A DNA stretch of 57,247 nucleotides from Bacillota bacterium (GTDB lineage: Bacteria > Bacillota > UBA4882 > UBA10575), in the NCBI GenBank assembly GCA_012837715.1, contig DUQR01000049.1:1-57247 (forward strand). The letters run 5' to 3'. The position numbers and the translations under genes are program-made. How positions within the stretch are numbered: the stretch's first letter is position 1; each line of letters begins with the position of its first letter. The notes beneath the pieces are model-generated. The model made no database searches, was not told the origin of the DNA, and saw only the letters and a program-made list of their open reading frames with translations. Below, in pieces: positions 1 to 8,599 of this stretch.

Positions 1-1
1 A

Positions 2-190
2 ATTGTGCTTACGGGGGCGATGATCCCCTATACCCTCAGAAACTCCGACGCCGTATTTAACCTGGGCTGTAGTTTAATGGCCGTACAGCTTTTACCGGCC
101 GGGGTCTACATAACCATGAACGGAAAAGTATTTGCTTGGGACAACGTCAAAAAGGAGCGGGAGCGAGGGGTTTTTACCACAAAAGACTAA
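2..190 (+). CDS. ansA: L-asparaginase, C-terminal fragment (cut by window edge)
   Basis: The last 62 codons of a gene that starts before the window. The visible tail (LTGAMIPYTLRNSDAVFNLG, then GVYITMNGKVFAWDNV) matches the C-terminal domain of bacterial type I/II L-asparaginases, which hydrolyse L-asparagine to aspartate and ammonia. The catalytic threonines are in the missing N-terminal part, so type and localisation cannot be judged. The reading frame is open from base 2 to a TAA stop. A hairpin about 107 bases downstream could end transcription. Confidence 0.85.
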   Translation: MVLTGAMIPYTLRNSDAVFNLGCSLMAVQLLPAGVYITMNGKVFAWDNVKKERERGVFTTKD

Positions 191-195
191 TTGGA

Positions 196-274
196 CTTTC
201 TGCGTTGTCCTTGGATTCAACATTCCAATACAATATATGGATAGCCTAATATTTATTGGTTACAACGCAAAAAG
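196..274. repeat. Family A dispersed inverted-repeat element, copy 1
   Basis: A 79-base element bounded by inverted ends CTTTCTGCGTTGT and ACAACGCAAAAAG, which are 13-base arms with one mismatch. Its reverse complement aligns along most of its length with the copy at 8782-8860, including an internal ATATATTGTATTGGA segment and TCMAAGGACAACGC near the end. It encodes no protein. It resembles a MITE or REP-like palindromic element; no transposase is present in the window. Confidence 0.7.
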
Positions 275-296
275 CTTCAATTGGCCGGGTTCAATA

Positions 297-331
297 AAAC
301 CGCCGTTTTGGATGGTCGAACGGCGGTTTCG
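297..331. terminator. Hairpin terminator between convergent ansA and cupin genes
   Basis: A perfect 11-bp stem (AAACCGCCGTT paired with AACGGCGGTTT) with an 11-base loop. It lies between two convergent genes and could serve both strands. The U-tract is only three T on the plus strand. Confidence 0.6.
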
Positions 332-393
332 TTATGCTCTCCGGAGGGATGTTTTAACTAATACTTTCCTTTATAATCAGGGATTTTCAGTTT

Positions 394-840
394 TTAGTAG
401 GCATGGTGTTCTTCCGGCCGAGTCACATGAACCGTGCCCCGTGGATGTTCCGGGGGTGCATAGATGGAGTATAACTTAAGCGGCTGCTCACCGGTATTAA
501 TTAAGTTATGCCAAGTTCCGGCTGGGATCAGAATTACGTCATCCTCAGCGACCTGGCGTTGAAAAACTAAATTGTTGGGACAACTCCCCATTCTAACTAC
601 GCCTTGCCCTTGTTCGATCCGAATAAATTGATCAGTAAAGGGATGCATTTCCAGACCGATGTCGCTCCCCACATTAATGCTCATTAAGGTAAGCTGTAAA
701 TAGCATCCGGTCCATAAAGCGGTGCGGAAGTTTGTATTTCTGATGGTCGCCTCTTCAATATTGATCACAAAAGGTTCCGGTCCGTAATCCCTTAACTCCG
801 GATAGCAAGGCGGTGGGGCAGGGGGAAAGGTATTATACAT
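394..840 (-). CDS. Cupin-domain protein
   Basis: A 148-residue single-domain cupin. The first cupin motif is visible around residues 65-85 (G-x5-HP-F-x-Q-F-I-R-I-E-Q-G-x-G) and the second around 105-120 (PAGTWHNLINTG), giving the usual metal-binding His/Glu set. The N-terminus is proline-rich. Similar small cupins are widespread in Bacillota and often annotated loosely as mannose-6-phosphate isomerase-like; the substrate is not predictable. The ATG has a good site, AGGAGGGAG, seven bases upstream. It stands alone and converges with the asparaginase gene. Confidence 0.8.
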   Translation of the reverse strand: MYNTFPPAPPPCYPELRDYGPEPFVINIEEATIRNTNFRTALWTGCYLQLTLMSINVGSDIGLEMHPFTDQFIRIEQGQGVVRMGSCPNNLVFQRQVAEDDVILIPAGTWHNLINTGEQPLKLYSIYAPPEHPRGTVHVTRPEEHHAY

Positions 841-1031
841 TTTGCTCCCTCCTTTAACGGATGATGATCATTATATGAATGCGCGAAAGGGAATGGTCTT
901 GGGCAAGGGAAAATAGGCGCCAAGGTAATCAACGGAGATCGCTCCAAAAGGCGCATAACCCTTTCGGAACAAGTAGAGACTAAAGGGGAAGAGGATGAAG
1001 TTACAGGATCCAAGGAGCGGGAGGGCATAAT

Positions 1032-1334
1032 TTGAAAGAAGGTTTTTTCGGAATAGAACCCATGGTCATTGAGAACCGTCAATTTGTCGAGTATGAGGAA
1101 GAAGATATTCAACGCCTTAATGACACCGAGGAGCAAAAATTTCTCGTAAATCCCCAGGTCAGTCGGGTTAAGGATAAGGTTGAGCATGAACTGGGCGAGG
1201 GACATTGGGAAAAACACTGGTTAACGATTGATCCTAGTGGACGGCGGGTCTATACCCATATTTATTATGGCGAAGAGCGGGCTTTGGCCGTGACCGCCGA
1301 TGGTAAGATCATTAAAGAGATCAGTTACCGTTAA
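1032..1334 (+). CDS. Hypothetical protein, 100 residues
   Basis: Not recognised. A soluble, charged protein without signal peptide or membrane segment; the N-terminal half is Glu/Asp-rich, and the C-terminal half has beta-strand-like patches (GRRVYTHIYYGEERALAVTA). The TTG start is preceded by GGAGCGGGAGGG about seven bases away; an in-frame ATG at 1062 is the alternative. A clear intrinsic terminator follows at 1371, so it seems to be a monocistronic gene divergent from the cupin gene. Confidence 0.6.
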   Translation: MKEGFFGIEPMVIENRQFVEYEEEDIQRLNDTEEQKFLVNPQVSRVKDKVEHELGEGHWEKHWLTIDPSGRRVYTHIYYGEERALAVTADGKIIKEISYR

Positions 1335-1370
1335 ACTTAGCTAAGGTAAATATGGATTTTGCTCCAGTTG

Positions 1371-1396
1371 AAAAAGACCCGCGGGGGTCTTTTTTA
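1371..1396 (+). terminator. Intrinsic terminator
   Basis: Inverted repeat AAAAAGACCC / GGGTCTTTTTT with a very short GC-rich loop, followed by a T-run. Placed 36 bases after the 100-residue hypothetical gene and before the copA promoter region. Confidence 0.8.
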
Positions 1397-1465
1397 CTGT
1401 TAAAAAAGGGATAAAGAATTGGTTTCAGTCGTGCAGTCATGTAACGAACTCTTAATGAAAAATTA

Positions 1466-1505
1466 TTGACAAATGTCAAGAATAAACTGCTTACTGGTGT
1501 ATAAT
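1466..1505 (+). promoter_or_regulatory. Putative copA promoter region with TTGACA-AA-TGTCAA palindrome
   Basis: A TATAAT box at 1500-1505 lies about 110 bases before copA. Upstream, TTGACA at 1466 is part of a palindrome TTGACA-AA-TGTCAA (1466-1479). The 28-base gap between TTGACA and TATAAT is too long for a normal promoter, so either the -35 is poor or the palindrome is an operator. Its core, ACA-N2-TGT, resembles the centre of the known CopY operator (TACANNTGTA), but no copY or csoR gene is in the window. Confidence 0.4.
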
Positions 1506-1646
1506 TAGAAATAGAAGCAAGAAAAAAAGTGAAAAGAAGACCCGGATCCCCAAGGCTCAGGGGCCTAAGGCGCACCAAGTTCCTTGGCGGCGAGTCAAGA
1601 AATAAGGGTGGCGCCAATGATCATAACTGCGGAAAGGGTGTGGGCA

Positions 1647-4085
1647 GTGAACAAGAAGCAAATAATCAAAATTACCGGAATGTCCTGCGCTTCCTGTGCG
1701 GCCAGGATCGAAAAGAAACTCAATAGCCTGGATGGGGTGAAACAGGCGACCGTCAATTTAGCCTTAGAACAAGCTACGGTCGAATATGATGATCAACTGG
1801 CCACTGTGGATCAGTTCTCTGCGGAGATTAAAAACCTGGGTTATGACGTCATCGAAGCTCCATCCGGGGCCCGGGTCGATCTGAACCTGGGCGGAATGAG
1901 TTGCGCGGCCTGTGCGGCGAGAATCGAGAAAAAGTTAAATTCGCTGGAAGGGGTAGAAAAGGCGGCGGTGAACTTCGCGACGGCGAAAGCAACGGTGAAA
2001 TATGACCGGGCGCTAATTAAAGTCGCTGATTTGGTCAAAACCGTAGAAAACCTTGGCTTCCGGGCGACGCCGGTGGAACAAGTCACCCGGGATCAGGAAA
2101 AGGAAGTAAGAGAAAAGGAGATCAAACGACTCCGGAAGGAAGTTTGGCTCGCGGCGCTTTTAAGCTCACCGTTGCTCCTGGCCATGCTTTTAAGTCTGGT
2201 CGGGATTGATCTTCCCTTATTGCATAATGCCTATTTTCAGTTGGTTCTAACCACGCCTATTCAGTTTGGGATCGGTTTTCGCTTTTACAAAAACGCCTAT
2301 TATGCTCTGCGGGCAAAAAGCCCCAATATGGATGTGCTCATCGCAATGGGCACTTCCGCCGCTTATTTTTTCAGTATCTATAATGGCTTTTTTGTCCCGG
2401 CTGCACCGGGGAAGATGCAAGCTCTTTACTTTGAAGCTTCGGCTGTGATTATCACCCTGATCCTACTGGGGAAATATCTGGAGGCGGTGGCGAAGGGGAA
2501 AACCTCCGAAGCCATTAAGAAGCTTATGGGTTTGCAGGCGAAGACGGCGCGGGTGATTCGGGATGGGCAAGAAGTGGATCTTCCCATTGAGGAAGTGGAA
2601 GTGGGCGACGTAATTAGCGTCCGGCCGGGGGAAAAAATACCGGTGGACGGGAAGATTATCGAGGGTAATTCCGCTATCGACGAATCGATGCTCACTGGGG
2701 AAAGTATACCGGTGGAGAAGAAAGTCGGGGATTTGGTGGTCGGGGCGACGATCAATCGCTATGGCGTCTTTAAGTTCGAAGCGACAAAGGTCGGTCGGGA
2801 TACGGTTTTGGCGCAAATTATTAAAATGGTGGAAGAGGCGCAGGGGTCGAAAGCCCCGATCCAAAAGCTTGCCGATGAAGTCTCCGGGATCTTCGTTCCG
2901 GTGGTGATTGGGGTCGCGGTCGTTACCTTTCTCGTCTGGACACTGCTGGTCGGGGATTTGTCGGCGGCGATAATCAGCGCTGTTTCTGTATTGGTCATTG
3001 CTTGCCCTTGCTCCCTGGGACTGGCGACACCAACGGCGATCATGGTTGGAACCGGAAAAGGGGCGGAAAACGGTATTCTGATTAAAGGCGGCGAATACCT
3101 GGAGATGGCCTATAAGTTAGACACCGTGGTGTTGGATAAAACCGGGACCATTACCAAAGGTCAGCCGGAGGTGACCGATCTTTTCCCTTTGGGCGGGCTC
3201 GAAAAAGGACAGCTTCTCCGTTTAGCGGCTATTACCGAAAAAAGATCAGAACATCCCTTAGGGGTGGCGATCTATGAAAAAGGGAAAGCGGAGTTGGGAA
3301 TGATACCCGATCCGGACCAGTTTGAAGCGCTTCCGGGCCGTGGGGTAAAGGCGGTTGTCGGGCAGCAAATGGTGTATATCGGGACCCGGAAGTTGTTGAA
3401 GGAACAAGGTGTTGACCTTGGTAGCGCGGAAGAGGTCGTTGCTAAGCTGGAGGATGAAGGAAAGACAGCCATGTTGGTGGCGATCGATCAACAAGTGGCA
3501 GGGATCATTGCCGTTGCCGACACACTAAAGGAAAATTCCAAGGAAGCCTTGGCTGAGCTGGAGTCGATGGGGATTGAGGTCTATATGATCACGGGCGACA
3601 ACCGGAGAACAGCGCAGGCCATCGCGAAACAGGTTCGGATCGGAAAGGTGCTGGCTGAAGTCCTTCCGGAGCATAAGGCGGAAGAGGTGGAAAAACTAAA
3701 ACAACAAGGGAAGATTGTGGCCATGGTCGGTGACGGGATCAATGATGCGCCTGCGTTGGCCACGGCCGATATTGGGATGGCGATGGGAACCGGGACCGAT
3801 GTGGCGATGGAAGCAGCCGATATTACCTTAATGCGGGGCGATTTAAAGACCATTCCGGCCGCGATCCGGCTTTCCCGGCAGACCATGCGTAAAATCAAAC
3901 AGAATTTGTTCTGGGCCTTTATCTATAACACCCTTGGGATCCCCTTTGCCGCCCTGGGCTTATTAAACCCGATCATCGCCGGCGCCGCCATGGCCTTCAG
4001 CTCGGTGTCGGTGGTCACTAACTCCTTAAGCTTAAAAAGGTTTAACCCTTATCAAGCCCCTGAAGCACCGACTTTTCAAGCCTGA
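1647..4085 (+). CDS. copA: Copper-exporting P1B-type ATPase CopA
   Basis: ATP-driven Cu(I) efflux across the cytoplasmic membrane. Two N-terminal heavy-metal-associated domains carry GMSCASC (about residues 11-17) and GMSCAAC (about 83-89). Then come membrane segments, the actuator motif LTGES, the transmembrane metal-site motif CPCSLG (about 452-457; Ser where Ala is commoner), the phosphorylation loop DKTGTITKG (about 496), the nucleotide-binding SEHPLG, the hinge [11 protein letters not shown], and YN and [12 protein letters not shown] in the last helices. That is a full-length CopA of 812 residues. The start is uncertain: GTG 1647 has GGAAAGGG eight bases upstream and gives a short lead into the first domain; ATG 1617 with AAGGGTGG is the alternative. 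No CopZ gene or metalloregulator adjoins it. Confidence 0.93.
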   Translation: MNKKQIIKITGMSCASCAARIEKKLNSLDGVKQATVNLALEQATVEYDDQLATVDQFSAEIKNLGYDVIEAPSGARVDLNLGGMSCAACAARIEKKLNSLEGVEKAAVNFATAKATVKYDRALIKVADLVKTVENLGFRATPVEQVTRDQEKEVREKEIKRLRKEVWLAALLSSPLLLAMLLSLVGIDLPLLHNAYFQLVLTTPIQFGIGFRFYKNAYYALRAKSPNMDVLIAMGTSAAYFFSIYNGFFVPAAPGKMQALYFEASAVIITLILLGKYLEAVAKGKTSEAIKKLMGLQAKTARVIRDGQEVDLPIEEVEVGDVISVRPGEKIPVDGKIIEGNSAIDESMLTGESIPVEKKVGDLVVGATINRYGVFKFEATKVGRDTVLAQIIKMVEEAQGSKAPIQKLADEVSGIFVPVVIGVAVVTFLVWTLLVGDLSAAIISAVSVLVIACPCSLGLATPTAIMVGTGKGAENGILIKGGEYLEMAYKLDTVVLDKTGTITKGQPEVTDLFPLGGLEKGQLLRLAAITEKRSEHPLGVAIYEKGKAELGMIPDPDQFEALPGRGVKAVVGQQMVYIGTRKLLKEQGVDLGSAEEVVAKLEDEGKTAMLVAIDQQVAGIIAVADTLKENSKEALAELESMGIEVYMITGDNRRTAQAIAKQVRIGKVLAEVLPEHKAEEVEKLKQQGKIVAMVGDGINDAPALATADIGMAMGTGTDVAMEAADITLMRGDLKTIPAAIRLSRQTMRKIKQNLFWAFIYNTLGIPFAALGLLNPIIAGAAMAFSSVSVVTNSLSLKRFNPYQAPEAPTFQA

Positions 4086-4142
4086 CCGGAAGCCTTTAGG
4101 GGTTTGAAAAACCGCTGTTCAGTGGTATATTTAGGGAAACTG

Positions 4143-4172
4143 TTGACTCCTTTCTCAATAATAATGTATAAT
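4143..4172 (+). promoter_or_regulatory. Sigma-A type promoter for the DUF134-Mrp operon
   Basis: TTGACT at 4143-4148 and TATAAT at 4167-4172 with an 18-base spacer. An 8-base palindrome, GCATATGC, lies just downstream near 4188 and may be an operator. Confidence 0.7.
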
Positions 4173-4215
4173 CAAGGCATAAATAGCATATGCCCATAAA
4201 CGAGGTGGTATGGTC

Positions 4216-4581
4216 TTGGCCAGGCCGGTAAAAAGGCGAAGAGTATGTGGTTTGCCGGAGTGTACCCGTTTTGGTCCTTTGGATTCAAGGGTAGATCCGG
4301 ATCATTATATCCAGATGACCGTTGATGAGTATGAAACGATTCGCTTGATTGATCTAGAGCGCCTTACCCAAGAAGAATGCGCTCGGCAAATGAATGTGGC
4401 GCGTACCACCGTTCAGGGGATCTATAGCGAAGCGCGGAGAAAAGTGGCTGCCGCTTTAGTAGAGGGAAGAGTACTCTGGATTGAAGGCGGAAAATACCGC
4501 CTTTGCGATGGACATGTCCGAACTTGCGGTCATCGTGGTTGTCGGCGTCACCGGTGGGGACAAGGGTTGGGTGGTCACTAA
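4216..4581 (+). CDS. DUF134 family helix-turn-helix protein
   Basis: A 121-residue predicted DNA-binding protein of the DUF134/COG1342 family. The N-terminus reads MARPVKRRRVCGLPECTRFG, the family signature. The central region has an extended HTH (LTQEECARQMNVARTTVQGI), and the C-terminus is rich in Cys and His (CDGHVRTCGHRGCRRH), suggesting a metal site. I chose TTG 4216 rather than ATG 4210 because it restores the family MARP start and puts GAGGTGG seven bases upstream. It is 34 bases before the Mrp ATPase gene. This pairing recurs in anaerobes and suggests regulation linked to Fe-S or metal status; that role is inference. Confidence 0.85.
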   Translation: MARPVKRRRVCGLPECTRFGPLDSRVDPDHYIQMTVDEYETIRLIDLERLTQEECARQMNVARTTVQGIYSEARRKVAAALVEGRVLWIEGGKYRLCDGHVRTCGHRGCRRHRWGQGLGGH

Positions 4582-4615
4582 ATTTTAAAGTAAGCTAAGA
4601 CAAAAGGAGCTAAAG

Positions 4616-5488
4616 ATGATGACTGAAAATTGTAATCAAAACTGTAGCAGTTGTGGGGAAGATTGTGGGGAAAGAAAAGAAGCCCCCAAAAGGGATTTTG
4701 CGGAGAAGCCTCATGAGCTAAGCAAGATTAAAAAGGTTATTGGTGTGGTCAGCGGGAAAGGAGGAGTCGGCAAATCTTTGGTCACCTCGCTCCTGGCGGT
4801 CGCCATGAACCGCAAGGGGTATAACACCGCCATTCTTGATGCGGATGTGACCGGTCCATCCATCCCCAAAATGTTTGGCGTTAAAGAAAAGGCGAAAGGG
4901 AATGATCTGGGTCTTTTTCCCGTGAAGAGTAGAACAGGTATTGATCTAATGTCGATCAATCTGTTGTTGGAGAATGAGACCGACCCGGTGGTCTGGCGGG
5001 GACCCGTGATTGCGGGGGCGGTGAAACAGTTTTGGACCGATGTAATCTGGAACGATGTGGATTTCATGTTCATCGACATGCCGCCCGGAACCGGTGACGT
5101 GCCCTTGACCGTTTTTCAATCGATCGCGGTGGACGGGATTATCATTGTTACTTCTCCACAGGAGCTGGTTTCGATGATCGTGGCCAAGGCGGTAAAGATG
5201 GCGGAAATGATGAAGATTCCCCTGCTTGGGGTGGTCGAAAATATGTCCTATTTCCACTGCCCGGATAATGGCAAGGATTATCAAATCTTTGGGGATAGTC
5301 ATTTGGAGGAGATTGCGGCCACGCACGAGCTGAAAGTCTTGGCCAAATTGCCCATTGATCCAAAGATTGCGGAAGCCTGTGATCAGGGGCAGATCGAATT
5401 TTTGGATGGTAATTGGCTTGACCCAATTAGCGATCAACTTAAAGGGTTACTTGGGGAAGGAGAAAACGAAAGCCGTAAGAATGTTTAG
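4616..5488 (+). CDS. mrp: Mrp/NBP35 family Fe-S carrier P-loop ATPase
   Basis: A 290-residue ApbC/Mrp/NBP35-type ATPase thought to bind and transfer [4Fe-4S] clusters to apo-proteins in the cytoplasm. The N-terminal cysteine cluster (C-x3-C-x2-C-x3-C, residues 5-16) is that of Nbp35-like members. The deviant Walker A is GKGGVGKS (about 49-56), the switch I region is DADVTGPSIPKMFG, and FIDMPPGTGD follows around 155. The C-terminal NMSYFHCP has the usual C region but only one Cys of the CxxC pair. ATG 4616 is preceded by AAAAGGAG. It is the second gene of the DUF134 operon and ends with an intrinsic terminator at 5558. Confidence 0.9.
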   Translation: MMTENCNQNCSSCGEDCGERKEAPKRDFAEKPHELSKIKKVIGVVSGKGGVGKSLVTSLLAVAMNRKGYNTAILDADVTGPSIPKMFGVKEKAKGNDLGLFPVKSRTGIDLMSINLLLENETDPVVWRGPVIAGAVKQFWTDVIWNDVDFMFIDMPPGTGDVPLTVFQSIAVDGIIIVTSPQELVSMIVAKAVKMAEMMKIPLLGVVENMSYFHCPDNGKDYQIFGDSHLEEIAATHELKVLAKLPIDPKIAEACDQGQIEFLDGNWLDPISDQLKGLLGEGENESRKNV

Positions 5489-5557
5489 TCAAGAATTCAA
5501 GTCATCTGGAGAATACCATCCGGTTCCGGCTGGGTAATGCGGATCTCAAGGTAGAGG

Positions 5558-5588
5558 AAAGCCCTGATTGGTAAAGAATCAGGGCTTT
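5558..5588 (+). terminator. Intrinsic terminator after mrp
   Basis: Perfect 12-base arms AAAGCCCTGATT / AATCAGGGCTTT with a 7-base loop. The T-run is part of the right arm. Confidence 0.8.
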
Positions 5589-5673
5589 GCTGTGTTTAGA
5601 GTAAGTATTTGGCACCAAGAGCCTAGTAATGGCTTATTATATCATAAAAAAAGAATACTGTGGGTGGTTGGTG

Positions 5674-7578
5674 ATGAAGGATCAAAAAAATACCCTTGAG
5701 GTCAAGTTATTAATGATCCAAGGTAAGATTCATTCTTTACCGGTGGCTCCGTTTTTAAAAACATCCTTGCTTCAGGATATTGCTTTGGCCATTGCCAAAC
5801 GGAACAATCCCGAAGCCGTGCTTGACATCCTTGGGGTCATGACTGGGAAACTTCTGAAAAGACCAACTTGTCAAAGGGGGATCGCCCTTTCTTTACTTCG
5901 CGATTTGGAAAGGCTGCAACAAAAACTTTTGCCGATCGTGGCGCGTAAAGGGAAGAAAAAGCCGGATCAGAAGGGAAAACCGGATTTAACGCTTCCTTTT
6001 GCCGGGAGTGCCGCTGCGGCCGGACCGGTCTTCAGTATTAACAATACCGGAACCGGGAAGGGTGGTGAATTTACCGGTGGTGACAGTAGCCCCGGTTTGG
6101 TTGGTTTCGGTGGCGAGAATAGCGGCTGTGGTTTGCAAGGGATCGGCGGTCCTCCCGATGGGAACGGCGTCTGTGGACAGGGGAGCGGAGCAGGAGCCGG
6201 GGTTGAAGGTATCGGGGGAACGCCGACGCTTGTTCCGTCGCTTTCGGTCACAGGTGGACCGGGCGTACGTGGGATCGGGGTTGATGTCACTTCCGGGGTA
6301 CTGGATGCGGGCGTTGGCGGGGGTGAGGGCGTTACTGCGGTCGGGGGATCGGCGACCACTGCAGCTCAAGGGGCGAGCGCTAATGGTGGCGCTGCTTTTT
6401 CCGGTGTAGGCGGGAATGCAATCGCCACCATTGGTGATATCACCCATGCCGTCGCCGGAGCGGCCTTTATTGGTTTCGGCGGTGAGGCGCGAACGAATGG
6501 CAGCTTTTCAGTGGCCATTTCCGGTGACGGCGTTTCTGCACTAGCGGGTGTTGCTGTGACCACCGGAGTAAACGGGGCCACGGCGGACGCCGGTGACGGC
6601 GGTTTTTTCTGGGCTGGTGACGCTTTTACGACGGGAAATAATAACTCAGAAGCAAGAGGGGGGATCGGAGTAACCGGCCTCGGTGGGGATGCCGTGACTT
6701 CGGGGATTGGCTCATTAGCCAGGGGTGGATTCGGGTTAAGGGCACTTGGTGGCAGTGGAGAAAGCTCCGGCGCAAGCTCGGATGCGACGGGTGGTCATGG
6801 CGGTGTCCTTTCTGGCGGAGATGCCGAGTCGTCCGCCGCTAATGTGGCCATAACGGCCGGCAACGGGATAACCGTAGCGGGAGGAAATATTCTGGCGGCC
6901 GGTCCTGGCAGTACCATTACACCTGGTAATGGAGTGGTTGGGCAGGGAGGTAACGATGAGACCGGAACAGTCCCCGGCGGCCATGGGATTGTTGGGATTC
7001 CGGGAACCGGATCGGTACCGGGTCTGGCTGGCTTGTTCAACGGCAATGTTCAGGTTAATGGTGACTTTACGGCAACCGGTGCGAAGGCCTTCAAGATTGA
7101 CCACCCGCTGGAGCCGGAAAAAAAGTATCTTTGCCACGCGGCGGTCGAATCAGCCGAGCTGAAGAATTTCTACGATGGCCTTGCTGTTCTGGATGAAAAG
7201 GGCGAGGCGGTCGTGGAAATGCCCCCCTGGTTTGGCGCGCTGAATGAAAAGTTCCGGTATCAATTAACTCCTCTTGGTTTTATCCCCCATCCGCTCTATA
7301 TCGCCGCGGAACTTGAAAACAATCGCTTCCGGATTGCCGGGGGTTCGCCCGGTCTCAAGGTCTGTTGGCAGGTAACCGGGGTGCGCAAGGACGTTTATGC
7401 TCAAAAAAGCGGTTTTCAGGTGGAGGTTCCTAAAGCCCCGCATGAACAAGGCTGTTATCTCAGCCCCGACTTTTATGGGGAAGCCCCGGAGAAAGGGCTT
7501 TTTGCCGGCATAAATTCCCGTTCTAACCCCAGCCGGGAGGAGATCAGGGAAGAGGCAAAAAGAAAGAAGCGGAAATAA
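5674..7578 (+). CDS. Glycine-rich repeat protein with conserved C-terminal domain
   Basis: A large structural-looking protein of about 634 residues with no signal peptide. Residues 1-100 are helical and charged. Residues about 110-455 are low-complexity Gly/Ala/Ser/Thr sequence with irregular motifs of the type GVxGxGGxA and GGDAxTxG, as expected for a repeated beta-structure. From about 465 there is a compact domain beginning FNGNVQVNGDFTATGAKAFK, then IDHPLEPEKKYL, EMPPWFGALNEKFRYQLTPL and WQVTGVRKDVYA; I recall this type at the end of tail-fibre-like or beta-helix proteins. The tail is basic. The ATG at 5674 gives MKDQKN; an in-frame ATG at 5629 would add 15 residues. Both have weak ribosome sites. 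A spore-surface or exported fibre role is inference. Confidence 0.75.
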   Translation: MKDQKNTLEVKLLMIQGKIHSLPVAPFLKTSLLQDIALAIAKRNNPEAVLDILGVMTGKLLKRPTCQRGIALSLLRDLERLQQKLLPIVARKGKKKPDQKGKPDLTLPFAGSAAAAGPVFSINNTGTGKGGEFTGGDSSPGLVGFGGENSGCGLQGIGGPPDGNGVCGQGSGAGAGVEGIGGTPTLVPSLSVTGGPGVRGIGVDVTSGVLDAGVGGGEGVTAVGGSATTAAQGASANGGAAFSGVGGNAIATIGDITHAVAGAAFIGFGGEARTNGSFSVAISGDGVSALAGVAVTTGVNGATADAGDGGFFWAGDAFTTGNNNSEARGGIGVTGLGGDAVTSGIGSLARGGFGLRALGGSGESSGASSDATGGHGGVLSGGDAESSAANVAITAGNGITVAGGNILAAGPGSTITPGNGVVGQGGNDETGTVPGGHGIVGIPGTGSVPGLAGLFNGNVQVNGDFTATGAKAFKIDHPLEPEKKYLCHAAVESAELKNFYDGLAVLDEKGEAVVEMPPWFGALNEKFRYQLTPLGFIPHPLYIAAELENNRFRIAGGSPGLKVCWQVTGVRKDVYAQKSGFQVEVPKAPHEQGCYLSPDFYGEAPEKGLFAGINSRSNPSREEIREEAKRKKRK

Positions 7579-7674
7579 GAAGGATGATAGAGATTATTGT
7601 AAAATATTAATAATGCCACCACGAAGTGGTGAAAATATGAAACCGGGTGAGTTGACGAGCCTGGGCGGCCTGTT

Positions 7675-8520
7675 CTATTTTCGATGCGGGTAACTGCCGA
7701 GGACCTTTTTCCAGCCGTTGGTCGCCCGTACTGTTTGCTCCACTTGGTGTAAGGCTTTTTTCAGTCCTGGCTCGGATTTGTGGCCGACCATTTCGAAAAG
7801 GAGCACATAATCCTGGGGGCGCACTTTATAGGGGCGGGACTGGACAAAAGTCAGATCAATCCCATTTTCCGCAAAAAAACTGGTAATTACGTGCAATTGT
7901 CCGGGACGGTTCACGCCAAAGCGGACGGCCAGTAAGGTCCGGTCATTACCGGTGGGTGGGTGATCGGATAACCCACAGACAAAAAACCGGGTTTCGTTAT
8001 TGGCATAATCGGCCAGGTTTTCATGGAGAATATTCAAGCCGTATTCCTGGGCTGTCCTGGGAGAGCATAAAGCGGCTACGCCTGGCTCTTTGGTGGCGGT
8101 TACCGCTGCTTCCGCGGTGGAAGCGACCGGGATCTGTAAACAGGTGGGAAACAGTTTATCCAGGTTATGCGCGCACTGGTTGAGAGCGGAGGGGTGGGAA
8201 AAAATCTTTTCTACCTTTACCGGATCTTCCATCCTTCCTGCTAGCACGTACTTGATATTAACATGGACTTCATCGCTGACTTTGACGAAATCATGGAATT
8301 CGATCAGAGCGTCAAAAGTGAGGCCGATGATCCCGTCCACCATGTTTTCCGCCGGTAAGACCGCCCGCTCCGCCTGGTAGGATTCGACCGCTTGGAGGCA
8401 GTCATAAATATTGGCGAACATGATTTTTCCCGGCGCATTCCCGCCGGTAATCCGTTTCTGGTAAAGAAGGGATGCTTCTTCCGAAAACGTTCCTTTCGGT
8501 CCCAGAGTTACGATCCGCAA
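7675..8520 (-). CDS. pheA: Prephenate dehydratase with ACT domain
   Basis: Converts prephenate to phenylpyruvate, the committed step of phenylalanine synthesis. The N-terminal dehydratase domain starts VTLGPKGTFSEEA and contains the catalytic NNETRFFV motif near residue 168. The C-terminal ACT domain (about 190-275), for feedback by phenylalanine, has the ESRP-type segment as QSRPYK. The 281-residue length matches monofunctional PheA. The TTG start has AGGAGGTCAT upstream. It is a single gene, not in an aromatic operon. A promoter is seen at 8571-8599 on the same strand, with no T-box before it. Confidence 0.92.
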   Translation of the reverse strand: MRIVTLGPKGTFSEEASLLYQKRITGGNAPGKIMFANIYDCLQAVESYQAERAVLPAENMVDGIIGLTFDALIEFHDFVKVSDEVHVNIKYVLAGRMEDPVKVEKIFSHPSALNQCAHNLDKLFPTCLQIPVASTAEAAVTATKEPGVAALCSPRTAQEYGLNILHENLADYANNETRFFVCGLSDHPPTGNDRTLLAVRFGVNRPGQLHVITSFFAENGIDLTFVQSRPYKVRPQDYVLLFEMVGHKSEPGLKKALHQVEQTVRATNGWKKVLGSYPHRK

Positions 8521-8570
8521 GCTGATGACCTCCTAACCTTTCTCCTTCCTTTTGCTCCAGGGTTTTAAGT

Positions 8571-8599
8571 AATTTACCACATGCCAACTGTTTTTTCAA
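8571..8599 (-). promoter_or_regulatory. Promoter for pheA
   Basis: On the minus strand, TTGAAA (8599-8594) and TAAATT (8576-8571) are separated by 17 bases, about 50 bases before the TTG start. Confidence 0.5.

Noticed and set aside
132-479. 115-residue open frame on the plus strand across the ansA-cupin gap
   Set aside because: It overlaps a dispersed repeat, a terminator hairpin and the end of the cupin gene; composition is not protein-like and there is no suitable ribosome site.
1603-1616. AAGGGTGGCGCCA before copA as a T-box motif
   Set aside because: There is no stem I, no specifier loop and no following terminator; the match to AAGGGTGGNACCGCG is short and accidental.
5986-7137. Several long frames inside the glycine-rich protein gene on both strands
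   Set aside because: GC-rich glycine codons produce Pro/Ala/Arg-rich shadow frames; none has a ribosome site or recognisable domain.
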